A stretch of DNA of 64,000 bases from Roseivirga seohaensis (GCF_001592945.1 NZ_LRPB01000047.1:1-64000), one strand, 5' to 3'. Positions 37,142 through 46,880 are shown, counted from the stretch's first letter. Made by a program: numbers and translations. Notes: generated by a model from the sequence alone, not told the origin.

Positions 37142-38614
37142 CTAATACTTCGCAGGAGTACCTGCTGGTGGTATTGAATTCTTGATAAACTCTCTGATAT
37201 CTTCGTTCGATTGAGCTAAATCCTCAGCTCTCAAATACATCATATGACCACTGCGGTAACCTTTAAAGCTCATTCTGTCTTTTAATTTACCACTTGGGTC
37301 GGTCTGCCACATGTTGTATTTAGCATTAAAGTAAGTAGTAGCGCCATCGTAGTAACCACTTTGTGTCATAACCTTTAAGTAAGGATTCATGGCCATTGCC
37401 TTGCGTAAGCTTTCTGCAGAATTATCGCCTGATCGATCCCAAGGGTTAACAGGCCCAAACATGTTGTATTTGATGTCTGTTTTGTAGCCTAACTCATTCA
37501 TGAAATATTGGTTAATGGCAGGAGTAAATGAATGCAACCAAGATGTGAGTTCAGCATTGAAATCGGGCCCCATACCAGCGTCCATTCTATCAATACCTTT
37601 GTAGCGCGAATCTAAACGACCAACGGTATGTCCTTCATGACGGAGTAAGTCCTTCCAAAAGAAGTTGTAAGGTACATCAAGGTTATGCTGTCTGATGATT
37701 TCTTCATCTAAACCAGAATAACGAGCAAACATTTTAATGGCTTCATTCTTTTCAGATTCCGTAGCCCAAGCACCTTTGGCTAACACAGGAATAAACTTGT
37801 TTATAGCGTAGCTTTCAACTTCATCTAATACTTCTAGCAAATCTTTGCTCTGTAAATCAGAAGGAAGTTGCTTATGGTACCAAGCGGTAGCGGCAAAATA
37901 TGGCAAACGATTGGCGGCTTCTACCGGGCCGCTTCGATCGATTCCCATGTCGGTTGGAGAAACCAAAATAACACCATTTAAGTACATCCATTGATTGTTT
38001 TGTAGCTCATAGGCCATTCCGCCAACACGAGTAGTTCCGTAACTTTCTCCAATCAAATACTTTGGTGAACTCCAGCGGTTGGCACGTGTTACAAAAGTGT
38101 TTACCCATTCAGATAAATAGGCGATATCTTGCCTTACACCAAAGAAAGTCGATCTACTCGCTTTCGGGTCTGTGATTCTGGAATAGCCTGTGTTCACAGG
38201 GTTTACAAAAACAATATCGGCTACATCTAAAATGGAATTTGGGTTGTCCTTAACTCCATAAGGCTGAATTGGGTAGCCTTCATCATCAATTTTAAGAATG
38301 CGAGGCCCCGTATAAGCCAAGTGCATCCAAACCGAAGCAGAACCAGGGCCACCATTAAATGAAATTACCAACGGGCGACTGTCTTTGTCTTTTACATCTG
38401 TTCTTTCGTAATAGGTGTAAAACAGAGTGGCAATTGGGTCTCCATTATTATCCCAAACGGGTTGAGTACCCACAGTGGCCGAGTAGGGTACACGTTTTCC
38501 TTTTATGGTTACCTCATGTGTTGTTACCACTTTTGATTCTACATCAATTTTTCGATCCTGGGCCATTACCGATGTGGTAATGGCCAAGAGCACTATTAAA
38601 GCTTTGATTTTCAT
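37142..38614 (-). CDS. Secreted serine carboxypeptidase, S10 family
   Basis: 490 residues with a signal peptide (ALIVLLAITTSVMAQ). The oxyanion SFNGGPGSASVW, catalytic S191 in GESYGTTR, the Asp in QSGYYDGATTYF (about 410) and the His in YRSGHMMY (about 465) complete the S10 triad. It should cleave C-terminal residues from peptides at acidic or neutral pH in the periplasm. It starts 11 nt after the BNR gene stop and ends at its terminator, so the two form an operon. Confidence 0.9.
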   Translation of the reverse strand: MKIKALIVLLAITTSVMAQDRKIDVESKVVTTHEVTIKGKRVPYSATVGTQPVWDNNGDPIATLFYTYYERTDVKDKDSRPLVISFNGGPGSASVWMHLAYTGPRILKIDDEGYPIQPYGVKDNPNSILDVADIVFVNPVNTGYSRITDPKASRSTFFGVRQDIAYLSEWVNTFVTRANRWSSPKYLIGESYGTTRVGGMAYELQNNQWMYLNGVILVSPTDMGIDRSGPVEAANRLPYFAATAWYHKQLPSDLQSKDLLEVLDEVESYAINKFIPVLAKGAWATESEKNEAIKMFARYSGLDEEIIRQHNLDVPYNFFWKDLLRHEGHTVGRLDSRYKGIDRMDAGMGPDFNAELTSWLHSFTPAINQYFMNELGYKTDIKYNMFGPVNPWDRSGDNSAESLRKAMAMNPYLKVMTQSGYYDGATTYFNAKYNMWQTDPSGKLKDRMSFKGYRSGHMMYLRAEDLAQSNEDIREFIKNSIPPAGTPAKY

Positions 38615-38625
38615 ATGCTATAAAA

Positions 38626-41600
38626 TTATTGACCTGTATATCTATTTTCCTTACTTAAACTCTTATTGAGTTTTTTAACTGTATCATTCAATACTGCTTT
38701 TTTCTTCGGTTCTAACTTGATTAGCATCTCTTGCAAATAGTCGAACTGCGCCTGCTGATCGCCAGTGATCTGGCCTATCCAACCCGAAGCGCCAAAGTAA
38801 ACACCTCTTACACGGCTCATCAGTTCAGTATATAAGCCGGCTAAATTTCTGATTTCTTTAGCAGCTGCTTCATCATACTTTACTTTTTTTCTATCTAACT
38901 GACTTAGGTGTCTTTGCAATTCAGCAAGATCGCTCATGGCTTCTGTGGCTTTCAAAGAAAATTCACCAATTTCCATCAATTTGGCTGTCCATGCTTTTCT
39001 ATCAGCAATATCAATATTCAATCTTGGGTCGTCTTCTACTACAAAAGTTTGAGTATAGGATTTTCCTTTTACGGTTAACTTAGCTACATAATTTCCAGGA
39101 ACTACCTTAGGGCCGCTTAATCCAAAACCTCTGCGTCCGCCATTTCCTGATGAAGCTGGAGCAAAGCTTTCGTAATTCATATCCCATACTTCGCGCTGAA
39201 TACCAGCTACGGTGTCGGGTGCTAAAGTTCTGATAAGGTTACCGTGCGTGTCGTGAATAGTCAATGAAATCTCGCTCTCTTTTACTGGCGCTTTCAAGTA
39301 GTAATCAATGATTGCTCCGCGCACAGGGTTTTCGCCTCTAAAGAACATATCACCCACATGGGCGCCTTCACTTGTATAATTAATCATTACACCTTTATCA
39401 ATGCTGAAAAGGGCAGCATCTTGGTTGGCTACAGAAGTAGTGAGTTCTTGAATTGAGTTAAGGTTATCTAAAATCCAAACACCACGCCCGTGCGTAGCTA
39501 AAACCAAATCATTGTCTCTTGGATGAATTACTAAATCATTGAAAGGCAAAGTTGGCATATTGTTCTTCAGCTCAATCCAGTTTTTACCACCATTGTTACT
39601 GATAAAAAGGCCTAATTCAGTTCCTAAATAAAGTAAGCTTGGGTTTTTAGGGTCTTCTCTTAAAGTTCTCGCTACGCGATCTGCTGGTAGGTTACCCGTA
39701 ATTGAAGTCCAGTTTTTGCCACCGTCAACAGTTTTGTATACGTAGTTTTTGAAATCGTTATTTCTGTAATTGTTAATAGCGACATAAGCTGTTCCTGCAT
39801 TGTGGCTTGAAACCTCAATAGTGTTAATCCACGTTTCTTTTGGTAAACCGCTCAACTTTGAAGTAACATCCGTCCATGTTTGACCATCATCACTCGATAC
39901 TTGAAGCAAGCCGTCATCTGTTCCTGCATAAAGCAAACCTTGCGTAAAGCGATCTTCGGCTACTGCAGTAAGGGTAGGGTAGTATGGAATTCCATCATCT
40001 AAAGAAGGTGTGTCTTCTGTAGCTCTTCTTCCCATGATTTTCAAATCTCTACGATTTACTTTGGTGGTTAAATCACCTAAAGATTCCCATGAGTTTCCGC
40101 CATCTGTACTTTTCCAAAGCACGTTAGTACCTGCATAAATTGTATTAGGGTTATGGTAAGAAAGAAAGAAAGGTCCGTCCCAGTTGGCTGGAGCCATGGC
40201 ATTTTCCAAATCTGGCTCAGGCAAACCCGGCCCCCAGAAATCCCAGTTTCTTCTGGCGCCAATAGCGCCTTTCGGGTCGCCCGGTCTGATTGATTTTCTT
40301 TGACCAGTGTTTAAATCTAGTTTGAAAAGGCCTAAATACTGAGATTCACCATACATCACGCCTTCTTGGGTGTGGTGAGGTAAACTTAAGAAACCGTCTC
40401 CACCACCAGTTCTTCTCCAATCTGAATTAAGAATTCCATCACTGTTGTAAGTAGCGTTAGGTCCTACCCAGCTACCATTGTCTTGCAATCCGCCATAAAT
40501 ATTATATGGTTCAGCATTATCAACTGCAATTCTGTAAAACTGACTTACTGGTAAATTGGTAACAAATAGCCAAGTTTTGGTTTGGTCGTAAGAAATACCA
40601 ATTCCACCATCATCACCTTTGATTACATGACGGGAATCGTTAGGGTTTACCCAAACAATTCTGTCATCACCGTGCAATGACTGACGAGGAGCAGTAAACG
40701 TTTTTCCGCTATCAGTAGAATAACTGAATTGATTTTGCATGTATACACGCTTGTCATCATTTGGGTCTACATAAGGCTGACTGGCGTACATTGGTCTTGG
40801 ATTCCAATCACTCATGAATTTCCAGGTTTCACCTTTGTCGTCAGAACGGTATAAACCAGCTCTACGCTCGTTGTAAGCCGTAGAAGCATTGTATTGGAAA
40901 CCTTGTTCTACGGAAGCATAAATAATGTTTGTGTTTTTTGGATACATGGTGATGCCGATACGGCCATACTCACCTTCAGGTAAACCATTGGTTAATTTTT
41001 TCCATGTTTTACCACCATCGGTAGATTTGTGTAATCCACTTCCTGGTCCACCACCATCAAAACCATAAGGTCTTCTTCTTCTTTGATAAGTGGCTGCAAT
41101 TAAAATATTAGGGTTACTTGGATCTAAGGCCACATCAACAACTCCTGTATCATCATTTACATAAATAATACGCTCCCAGCTTTTACCACCATCAGTGGTT
41201 TTGTAAAGGCCTCTTTCGTTATTTGGGCCCCATAAATGTCCCATTGCTGCTACATAGGCAATGTCTGGGTTGGTAGGGTGCAATGCAATTCTGCCAATAT
41301 GATGAGAATCCTTTAAGCCTACGTTGGTCCAGGTTTTACCGGCATCAGTAGATTTATAAACACCATCTCCCCATGAAGAACTTTGACGGTTGGCACGTTC
41401 ACCAGTTCCGACCCATATGATGTTTGGATTGCTTTGGTTCAGTGCAATGGCTCCAATTGAGTGGGTAGTTTCATTTTCAAAAACTGGAGTAAAGGTGACG
41501 CCATTGTTTGTGGTTTTCCACATTCCGCCTGTAGCGGTGGCCACGTAGAAAATATAAGGGTCACTTTCTTGTACGGCTAAATCTACTACTCTTCCGCTCA

Positions 41601-41721
41601 TATTGGCCGGGCCGATATGTCTGAGGTCTAAGTCAGCGTAGGTTTCTGACTTGATTTGCCCCATAACTTGGGTAGAGAATAAGATGATTAACAGTCCTGA
41701 TAAAGATAGGAGTCGTTTCAT
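38626..41721 (-). CDS. BNR/sortilin-type beta-propeller exoprotein (paralogue 1)
   Basis: 1031 residues with a signal peptide (LLSLSGLLIILFSTQVMGQ). It contains many Asp-box/BNR blades (SSWGDGVYKSTDAGKTWTNV, GLYKTTDGGKSWERI and others), one or two seven/ten-bladed propellers up to about residue 750, an FlgD-like Ig segment (ISLTIHDTHGNLIRTL) and a C-terminal helical region. Often labelled glycosyl hydrolase, but no catalytic residues are evident; VPS10/sortilin-like binding is equally likely. It is cotranscribed with the S10 peptidase and paralogous to 48138-51224. Confidence 0.85.
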   Translation of the reverse strand: MKRLLSLSGLLIILFSTQVMGQIKSETYADLDLRHIGPANMSGRVVDLAVQESDPYIFYVATATGGMWKTTNNGVTFTPVFENETTHSIGAIALNQSNPNIIWVGTGERANRQSSSWGDGVYKSTDAGKTWTNVGLKDSHHIGRIALHPTNPDIAYVAAMGHLWGPNNERGLYKTTDGGKSWERIIYVNDDTGVVDVALDPSNPNILIAATYQRRRRPYGFDGGGPGSGLHKSTDGGKTWKKLTNGLPEGEYGRIGITMYPKNTNIIYASVEQGFQYNASTAYNERRAGLYRSDDKGETWKFMSDWNPRPMYASQPYVDPNDDKRVYMQNQFSYSTDSGKTFTAPRQSLHGDDRIVWVNPNDSRHVIKGDDGGIGISYDQTKTWLFVTNLPVSQFYRIAVDNAEPYNIYGGLQDNGSWVGPNATYNSDGILNSDWRRTGGGDGFLSLPHHTQEGVMYGESQYLGLFKLDLNTGQRKSIRPGDPKGAIGARRNWDFWGPGLPEPDLENAMAPANWDGPFFLSYHNPNTIYAGTNVLWKSTDGGNSWESLGDLTTKVNRRDLKIMGRRATEDTPSLDDGIPYYPTLTAVAEDRFTQGLLYAGTDDGLLQVSSDDGQTWTDVTSKLSGLPKETWINTIEVSSHNAGTAYVAINNYRNNDFKNYVYKTVDGGKNWTSITGNLPADRVARTLREDPKNPSLLYLGTELGLFISNNGGKNWIELKNNMPTLPFNDLVIHPRDNDLVLATHGRGVWILDNLNSIQELTTSVANQDAALFSIDKGVMINYTSEGAHVGDMFFRGENPVRGAIIDYYLKAPVKESEISLTIHDTHGNLIRTLAPDTVAGIQREVWDMNYESFAPASSGNGGRRGFGLSGPKVVPGNYVAKLTVKGKSYTQTFVVEDDPRLNIDIADRKAWTAKLMEIGEFSLKATEAMSDLAELQRHLSQLDRKKVKYDEAAAKEIRNLAGLYTELMSRVRGVYFGASGWIGQITGDQQAQFDYLQEMLIKLEPKKKAVLNDTVKKLNKSLSKENRYTGQ

Positions 41722-41901
41722 AGTTAAGTATTTGGATTGATTTTGGAAATCAAGATAAGCAAAGGAATTAAACGGTAAGATTGATTTTTTAAGAGCGGTG
41801 AGCAGGGATTGTCGGTTAATGATTATTCAGAACTTTTCTCTTACTTGCGAGTTGAATGAATCTGGAAACCTGGTCAGTTCTGGATTAGACTTAAGCCTTT
41901 A

Positions 41902-42846
41902 ATGCGACTATTACTTTCTTTCCTTTTTCTATTCTTAACTATTGGTGTAAATGCTCAAGACATTATCACTTATCGGCCTAAAGTAGTTGAGTTTACTACC
42001 GAATATCTTTCTAATTATGAAGCTTATGAGAAGCCTGTTGGTGAAAATAACTCCATATCTAGCATAGCTAAAGATAACTTGCTTAGAGTGAGGTTAGGGG
42101 TGCCCCTTATTCTAAAGGAAAAAACACTTTTCGGCTTTCAGTTTAAGTATTATAAACAATCCTATGGTGTTGGGACAGGCCAACAAGGTGAATTATTCGA
42201 TTTTTTAAATAACAATCACCTCAACAATGCCGGACTAAACTTTCTGTATCAAAGAAACATTTCTAAAGAGAAGAAATTCTCGCTCATTATATTAACAGAA
42301 CTGGCCAGTGATACTTGGAGCATTAACCGCTTTTCCAGTCGATATTTAGCAATGGGGGAATACAGCAAGCAATTAAACGAAAGTACAATTATTGGCTATG
42401 GAGGTGTAGTAAACTACGCTTTGGGGCTTTTAAATATTTACCCAACCTTCAGTTATAAAAAGCAGCTTTCAGAAAAAATGTTGTTTGAAGCCATTTTACC
42501 AAGCTCAATTAATTTGAGGTATCATTGGAAAGAGGGTACGCACTTTATATACCAAACCGAGTTGGTGAATTGGAGATTCAACCTTACTGATGCCCTCCAA
42601 AATGAAGCGCATTTAATCACTTTACAGCGGGCTGATGTTTATTTTAAACTCAAGGTAGAGCAAGAAATTCATGACTGGCTTTGGGTGGGAGTAGATGTAG
42701 GCTATGTTCATAACCTCACTTATTTTACTGTAAACCCCGGTGATAGAATAAAGAAGGCCATTGGTGAGTATGATATTAAGGATTCAAGCTATTTGCGCTT
42801 TTCAATTTTTATGGTACCACCCCAAAAGTTATGGGATGGGCTCTAA
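41902..42846 (+). CDS. DUF6268-type outer-membrane beta-barrel protein
   Basis: 314 residues with a signal peptide (LLLSFLFLFLTIGVNAQ) followed by alternating aromatic strands (LLRVRLGVPLIL, LFGFQFKYYKQSYG, LNLRYHWKEGTHFIYQTELVNWRF, WLWVGVDVGYVHNLTYF) typical of a small outer-membrane barrel. The substrate is unknown. It is divergent from the BNR gene by 180 nt and ends before an 81-nt inverted repeat. Confidence 0.75.
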   Translation: MRLLLSFLFLFLTIGVNAQDIITYRPKVVEFTTEYLSNYEAYEKPVGENNSISSIAKDNLLRVRLGVPLILKEKTLFGFQFKYYKQSYGVGTGQQGELFDFLNNNHLNNAGLNFLYQRNISKEKKFSLIILTELASDTWSINRFSSRYLAMGEYSKQLNESTIIGYGGVVNYALGLLNIYPTFSYKKQLSEKMLFEAILPSSINLRYHWKEGTHFIYQTELVNWRFNLTDALQNEAHLITLQRADVYFKLKVEQEIHDWLWVGVDVGYVHNLTYFTVNPGDRIKKAIGEYDIKDSSYLRFSIFMVPPQKLWDGL

Positions 42847-42862
42847 GGTTTAGCTCGAATTT

Positions 42863-42943
42863 AACCCTCCAAAAGTTGATGCCATTATTTCAGCAGAAGC
42901 CAAAGGCTTTAGATGAACCATGAATAAGAACTTTTGGAGGGTT
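42863..42943. repeat. 15-bp perfect inverted repeat with an inner hairpin
   Basis: AACCCTCCAAAAGTT (42863-42877) and its exact complement AACTTTTGGAGGGTT (42929-42943) enclose 51 nt that contains AAGCC/GGCTT. It sits between convergent stop codons, so it could act as a bidirectional terminator or be the remains of a small mobile palindrome; no target-site duplication is visible. Confidence 0.6.
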
Positions 42944-42971
42944 CCGCTTCTATTACAGTATGCCTCAGTGT

Positions 42972-44261
42972 TTATGGCTTAAAAACGACACGAATAATCT
43001 CAGTCGAAGCTTTTGAAGCTCCGTTTTCATCCGTAGCTGCTTGCCAAGCTGGTCCTTCTTTGATTAATCGGATAGCTTCTGTATCGAAAGCCGTACCTAA
43101 GCTTTTCTTGATTTCGAAATTACTTAAGGAGCCGTCTGCATTAATAGTGAACTCCACCCGAACCGTACCTCTGGTTTTCGACTCATTTTCAGGGTAAATG
43201 ATACTCTTTTCTAAGTAATCCTTGTATTCAGACATTCCCATTACAGGCACTGCTTTTTGGTTAGCACGAGCTTGACTAGTGACAATCATTTCAGCCAGGT
43301 CCGTGGCATCAGCTTGCATTCTAATAGTATCATTCATTTTAGAAAGGTCACTTATCTTAAACTCCTGACTAACATAACCTAAATAGCGAACCAAGTAAGT
43401 TGCAGAAGTGTCGACTGAAATTTCTGCTTTGCCTTGAATATTTGTGGCTGTTCCCTGTGTCGTGTTTTTGATAAAAACAGAGACTTGAGGCAGGGGCGAG
43501 AGGTCACTAGCGTCAACAATTGTTAATGAGATTTTCGGTCCATCAATCTTAACCCCTGCTGCTCGGCTTTGCAGCATGCTTTGAACATCCATTGTTCTGG
43601 CCATTTGAGCTTCATTTTTTTCTTCGACCAGCGTTTTAGCCGTTTCCATTCTAACAGCCTCTTCCATTTTTGCTTTTGCAGCTTTGTTTTCTGTCGCTTC
43701 TGAAAGGGCTTTTAAATCAATGCTTTCCTTTTCTTCCTCAATTTCAATGATCATTTCAGCCAATTCTTCATCATCGGCAATCGGGGCGAGCATCATTGTT
43801 TTGGGTTTGGTATCGGTATTTGAAGCAGTGAGTTTTGGCTTCTCCAGTTGGTCTGGATTGATCAATTCAAGGCTGTCCGTGCTTGGTCTGGCCTCAGTTT
43901 CGACTTCCTTTTTTGCTGTGAATTCTTCAGGTGCTTCATCTTTATTCTGTAGCCAGAAAAAGACAAAAGAAGCCGTAATTAAAATCAATAAAGTAGCGGC
44001 TAATCTTCTGGTGATTGTCCAAAAGCCAATGCTGTTCTTTTCTTCCAGTCTTTCGTCTAGTCGGCTTTCAAGCTTGGCTAAGTCTGCACTTAGCTCCGTG
44101 TCGCTAATTTGTTCCCAGCCTTCTAGTGCATCGACATAGAATGGATCTTCCAACATCAGTTTTTCTACTTGATGTTGTTGCTCAGCATTCAAAAGTCCTT
44201 TTTTATAGGCTTCCAATATTGCTGGGGTCAATTGTTCAATATGGTTATGCTTCTTGTTCAC
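42972..44261 (-). CDS. Membrane anti-sigma-like protein fused to CarboxypepD_reg and TonB C-terminal domains
   Basis: 429 residues. Residues 1-75 (TPAILEAYKKGLLNAEQQHQVEKLMLED) resemble the cytoplasmic zinc-less anti-sigma N-terminus of Bacteroidota ECF systems. A membrane helix follows at about 87-104 (LAATLLILITASFVFFWL), then a charged periplasmic linker, then a carboxypeptidase-regulatory domain (about 250-340, PQVSVFIKNTTQGTATNIQG) ending in the receptor-like MIVTSQARANQ, and finally a TonB C-terminal domain (TRGTVRVEFTINADGSLSNFEI, 350-429). The start overlaps the sigma gene end by 17 nt, so sigma and regulator are coupled. Its job is probably to hold the sigma factor and transduce an envelope signal. 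Confidence 0.85.
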   Translation of the reverse strand: MNKKHNHIEQLTPAILEAYKKGLLNAEQQHQVEKLMLEDPFYVDALEGWEQISDTELSADLAKLESRLDERLEEKNSIGFWTITRRLAATLLILITASFVFFWLQNKDEAPEEFTAKKEVETEARPSTDSLELINPDQLEKPKLTASNTDTKPKTMMLAPIADDEELAEMIIEIEEEKESIDLKALSEATENKAAKAKMEEAVRMETAKTLVEEKNEAQMARTMDVQSMLQSRAAGVKIDGPKISLTIVDASDLSPLPQVSVFIKNTTQGTATNIQGKAEISVDTSATYLVRYLGYVSQEFKISDLSKMNDTIRMQADATDLAEMIVTSQARANQKAVPVMGMSEYKDYLEKSIIYPENESKTRGTVRVEFTINADGSLSNFEIKKSLGTAFDTEAIRLIKEGPAWQAATDENGASKASTEIIRVVFKP

Positions 44262-44832
44262 GAAGATTTTCTACACATATTTTTAAATTTCTACGTCCGT
44301 TCTGAATGTAGCTTTTTACTTTCTTCAAGTCAAAACCTGTTAGTTCTACCACCTCTAGGTAACTCTTCTTTTCAATGTAGAAGAACTGCACACAGACTTT
44401 TTGTTCCTCATTCAGTTTGCCAATACAGTCTTCCAATTTGGTCAAATCACTTTCCAATGCATTCGCTTCGGTATCATGATGCACAGCCAATGCAATTTCC
44501 ATAACGGCTTCTCCATTTTCTACAGAATGCCCTTGCGACTTCTGTTTTCTGAGCAGCATTAAGCATTCATTTTTAGTGAGCACATAGAGCCAGCTTTTAA
44601 AATTTTCTACTTTTTGATTTTGTAATTGCGACAGCAATTTTTCAAAAACCTGCATCACCATGTCTTGGGCGGCATCGCGGTCTTTCAAATACTTCAAACA
44701 AACTCCATACACAAAACTCATGTATCGTTTATACAGCTCCCCAAGCCACCTATTGTCCTGATTTTCTTGATAAGCGAAAATCAGCTCTAGGTCAGTTTTT
44801 TGGGCGATATCAGTTCGTTTTTTCGAGAACAA
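44245..44832 (-). CDS. ECF-type RNA polymerase sigma factor
   Basis: 195 residues from the TTG at 44832 (FSKKRTDIAQKTDLELIFAYQ), the N-terminus seen in related sigma factors. The upstream TTG at 44895 would add 21 residues lacking that pattern. Region 2 is ELYKRYMSFVYGVCLKYLKDRDAAQDMVMQVF with FKSWLYVLTKNECLMLLR, and region 4 is LNEEQKVCVQFFYIEKKSYLEVVELTGFDLKKVKSYIQNGRRNLK. It directs a regulon probably including the divergent VWA gene 97 nt away. It is cotranscribed with its membrane partner. Confidence 0.88.
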   Translation of the reverse strand: MFSKKRTDIAQKTDLELIFAYQENQDNRWLGELYKRYMSFVYGVCLKYLKDRDAAQDMVMQVFEKLLSQLQNQKVENFKSWLYVLTKNECLMLLRKQKSQGHSVENGEAVMEIALAVHHDTEANALESDLTKLEDCIGKLNEEQKVCVQFFYIEKKSYLEVVELTGFDLKKVKSYIQNGRRNLKICVENLREQEA

Positions 44833-44928
44833 CGGATTATAAATGAATTTTTTTTTCTCTGCTTTTATGGAATCTTCAAAAGCCGTGCATCTCAAGGTTA
44901 AAGAATTTTTTACATAAACCTTTTAGCG

Positions 44929-46809
44929 ATGAAGAAATTAATAATATTAATGATGCTGTTCACTGGTATTTTCCATAACAGCCAAGCCAAAGATTTTCAA
45001 AATCAAGTTACGGGCATTGTGAAAAGTGCCGACAATAATCTTCCGCTATCTCAAGTATCAGTATTGATTAAGGGGACTTCCAAAGGTGTTTCTACGGATG
45101 CCAATGGCAAGTACAGCATCACCGTACCGAACAATGAAACGGTATTGATTTTCAGATACCTAGGCTACATTACCCAAGAAGTGAAAGTAGGAAAGCAATC
45201 GGTAATCAATGTTAGCCTTCAAGTAGATGCTCAGGAAATGGGGGAAATTATTGTAACCGCAATGAATAAGCGAAACCAAAGCCAGAAAAGTTTAGCATTT
45301 GAAATAGTGGCGGATGAGCAAGAAATCGATATCTCTTCCCAAATGTTTATGCAGCCCGAGAATAATTTCTCTACAGCTTACCAGTATCCGCAAGAATTAA
45401 GTCAAGAAGATTATGCTGAAATAAAAGAAAACGGCTTCAATACGCCATGGAAGAACCCTTTTTCCACTTTCTCAATTGATGTAGATGCGGCTTCATATAG
45501 CAATGTGCGCAGGTTTATTAATAGTGGAAAAATGCCTCCAAAGGATGCTGTGAAAATTGAAGAAATGATTAACTACTTCAATTATGACTATGAAGGGCCT
45601 AAAGGTAAACATCCGTTTGCGGTACAGCATGAAGTATCCGATGCGCCATGGAATACCCAACACAAACTCGTTCATATTGGAATTCAGGGTGAAAAGATTG
45701 AAGTGGATAAATTACCACCTGCCAACCTTGTTTTCTTGGTTGATGTGTCAGGCTCGATGGGCGCGGATAATAAATTGCCTTTGCTCAAAAAATCATTAAA
45801 GCTTTTGGTGAATCAAATGCGCGATGAAGACCATGTGGCCATTGTGGTTTATGCTGGCGCAGCAGGAGAGGTGCTACCTTCTACTTCGGGTAAAGAGAAA
45901 AGCAAGATTATTGAAGCTTTGGATAAACTGAATGCAGGTGGCTCAACGGCTGGTGGTGCAGGTATTGAACTGGCTTACAAAATCGCAAAACAGAATTTTT
46001 TGAAAGAAGGAAATAACCGAGTGATATTGGCCACTGATGGAGACTTTAATGTAGGTGCATCGAGCAATAAAGCCATGGAAGACTTGATTGAAGAAAAGCG
46101 TAATGAAGGTGTTTTCTTAACGGTTTTAGGCTACGGAATGGGTAATTACAAAGATTCTAAAATGGAGCTTTTGGCCGACAAAGGAAATGGTAACCATGCC
46201 TACATAGATAATATTTTAGAAGCCAAGAAAGTATTGGTGAACGAGTTTGGTGGAACGCTTTTCACCATTGCTAAAGATGTCAAAATTCAGGTAGAATTTA
46301 ACCCTGCCACGGTACAAGCTTATCGTTTGATTGGTTATGAAAACAGAAAACTGAATGATGAGGACTTCAATAATGACAAGAAGGATGCTGGCGAATTAGG
46401 CGCTGGCCATACGGTTACGGCTTTATATGAAATTATTCCAGTAGGGGTAAACAGTCAGTTCAAGCCATTGGACGACTTGAAATATCAGAATACCGAAGTG
46501 AAGAAAACCACAGGGAACACCACAGATTTAATGACGGTGAAACTTCGATATAAAAAGCCTGATGGAGATACCAGTATTTTGCTGCAACAAGTAATTAAGA
46601 ATGAATCCGTGAAATTGGTCGATAGCTCCGAAAACTTCCGTTGGTCGGCTACAGTAGCAGGTTTCGGAATGATGCTTCGCAATTCAGAATACAAAAACAA
46701 CCTTACTTTTAATGCGGTCATTGAATTAGCCAAAGGAGCTAAGGGCCTAGACCAAGAAGGCTATCGTGCTGAGTTTATCAGGTTGGTTGAAATGGCAGGC
46801 TTATTCTAA
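44929..46809 (+). CDS. VWA-domain protein (YfbK-like) with N-terminal carboxypeptidase-regulatory domain
   Basis: 626 residues with a signal peptide (IILMMLFTGIFHNSQA). An N-terminal CarboxypepD_reg domain (about 25-110, TGIVKSADNNLPLSQVSVL) ends with EIIVTAMNKRNQ. A YfbK-type N-terminal region (TPFSTFSIDVDAASYSNVRRFI) precedes a VWA domain with MIDAS D272-V-S274-G-S276 and later LATDGDFNVG. A C-terminal DUF3520-like region follows (LMTVKLRYKKPDGDTSILLQ). It may assemble a metal-dependent complex in the envelope. It is divergent from the sigma/anti-sigma unit, the likely regulator. Confidence 0.88.
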   Translation: MKKLIILMMLFTGIFHNSQAKDFQNQVTGIVKSADNNLPLSQVSVLIKGTSKGVSTDANGKYSITVPNNETVLIFRYLGYITQEVKVGKQSVINVSLQVDAQEMGEIIVTAMNKRNQSQKSLAFEIVADEQEIDISSQMFMQPENNFSTAYQYPQELSQEDYAEIKENGFNTPWKNPFSTFSIDVDAASYSNVRRFINSGKMPPKDAVKIEEMINYFNYDYEGPKGKHPFAVQHEVSDAPWNTQHKLVHIGIQGEKIEVDKLPPANLVFLVDVSGSMGADNKLPLLKKSLKLLVNQMRDEDHVAIVVYAGAAGEVLPSTSGKEKSKIIEALDKLNAGGSTAGGAGIELAYKIAKQNFLKEGNNRVILATDGDFNVGASSNKAMEDLIEEKRNEGVFLTVLGYGMGNYKDSKMELLADKGNGNHAYIDNILEAKKVLVNEFGGTLFTIAKDVKIQVEFNPATVQAYRLIGYENRKLNDEDFNNDKKDAGELGAGHTVTALYEIIPVGVNSQFKPLDDLKYQNTEVKKTTGNTTDLMTVKLRYKKPDGDTSILLQQVIKNESVKLVDSSENFRWSATVAGFGMMLRNSEYKNNLTFNAVIELAKGAKGLDQEGYRAEFIRLVEMAGLF

Positions 46810-46840
46810 GTAAAAACGTAGCTAAAAGGTTTCGCTAAGT

Positions 46841-46880
46841 AAAAGACCTGCCAGGTTTCCAAAATCTGACAGGTCTTTTT
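46841..46880 (+). terminator. Terminator after the VWA gene
   Basis: Stem AAAAGACCTG/CAGGTCTTTT, 19-nt loop, followed by TTGATTC. The loop also contains a CCAGG/CTGACAGG partial complement, and this shape is a recurrent intergenic palindrome in this phylum. Confidence 0.7.

Noticed and set aside
42863-42943. Insertion-sequence end
   Set aside because: The inverted arms are perfect but no transposase or target duplication flanks them.
43684-44139. Plus-strand 151-aa Ser-rich frame
   Set aside because: It is the complement of the anti-sigma/TonB gene, whose codon pattern and domains are clear.
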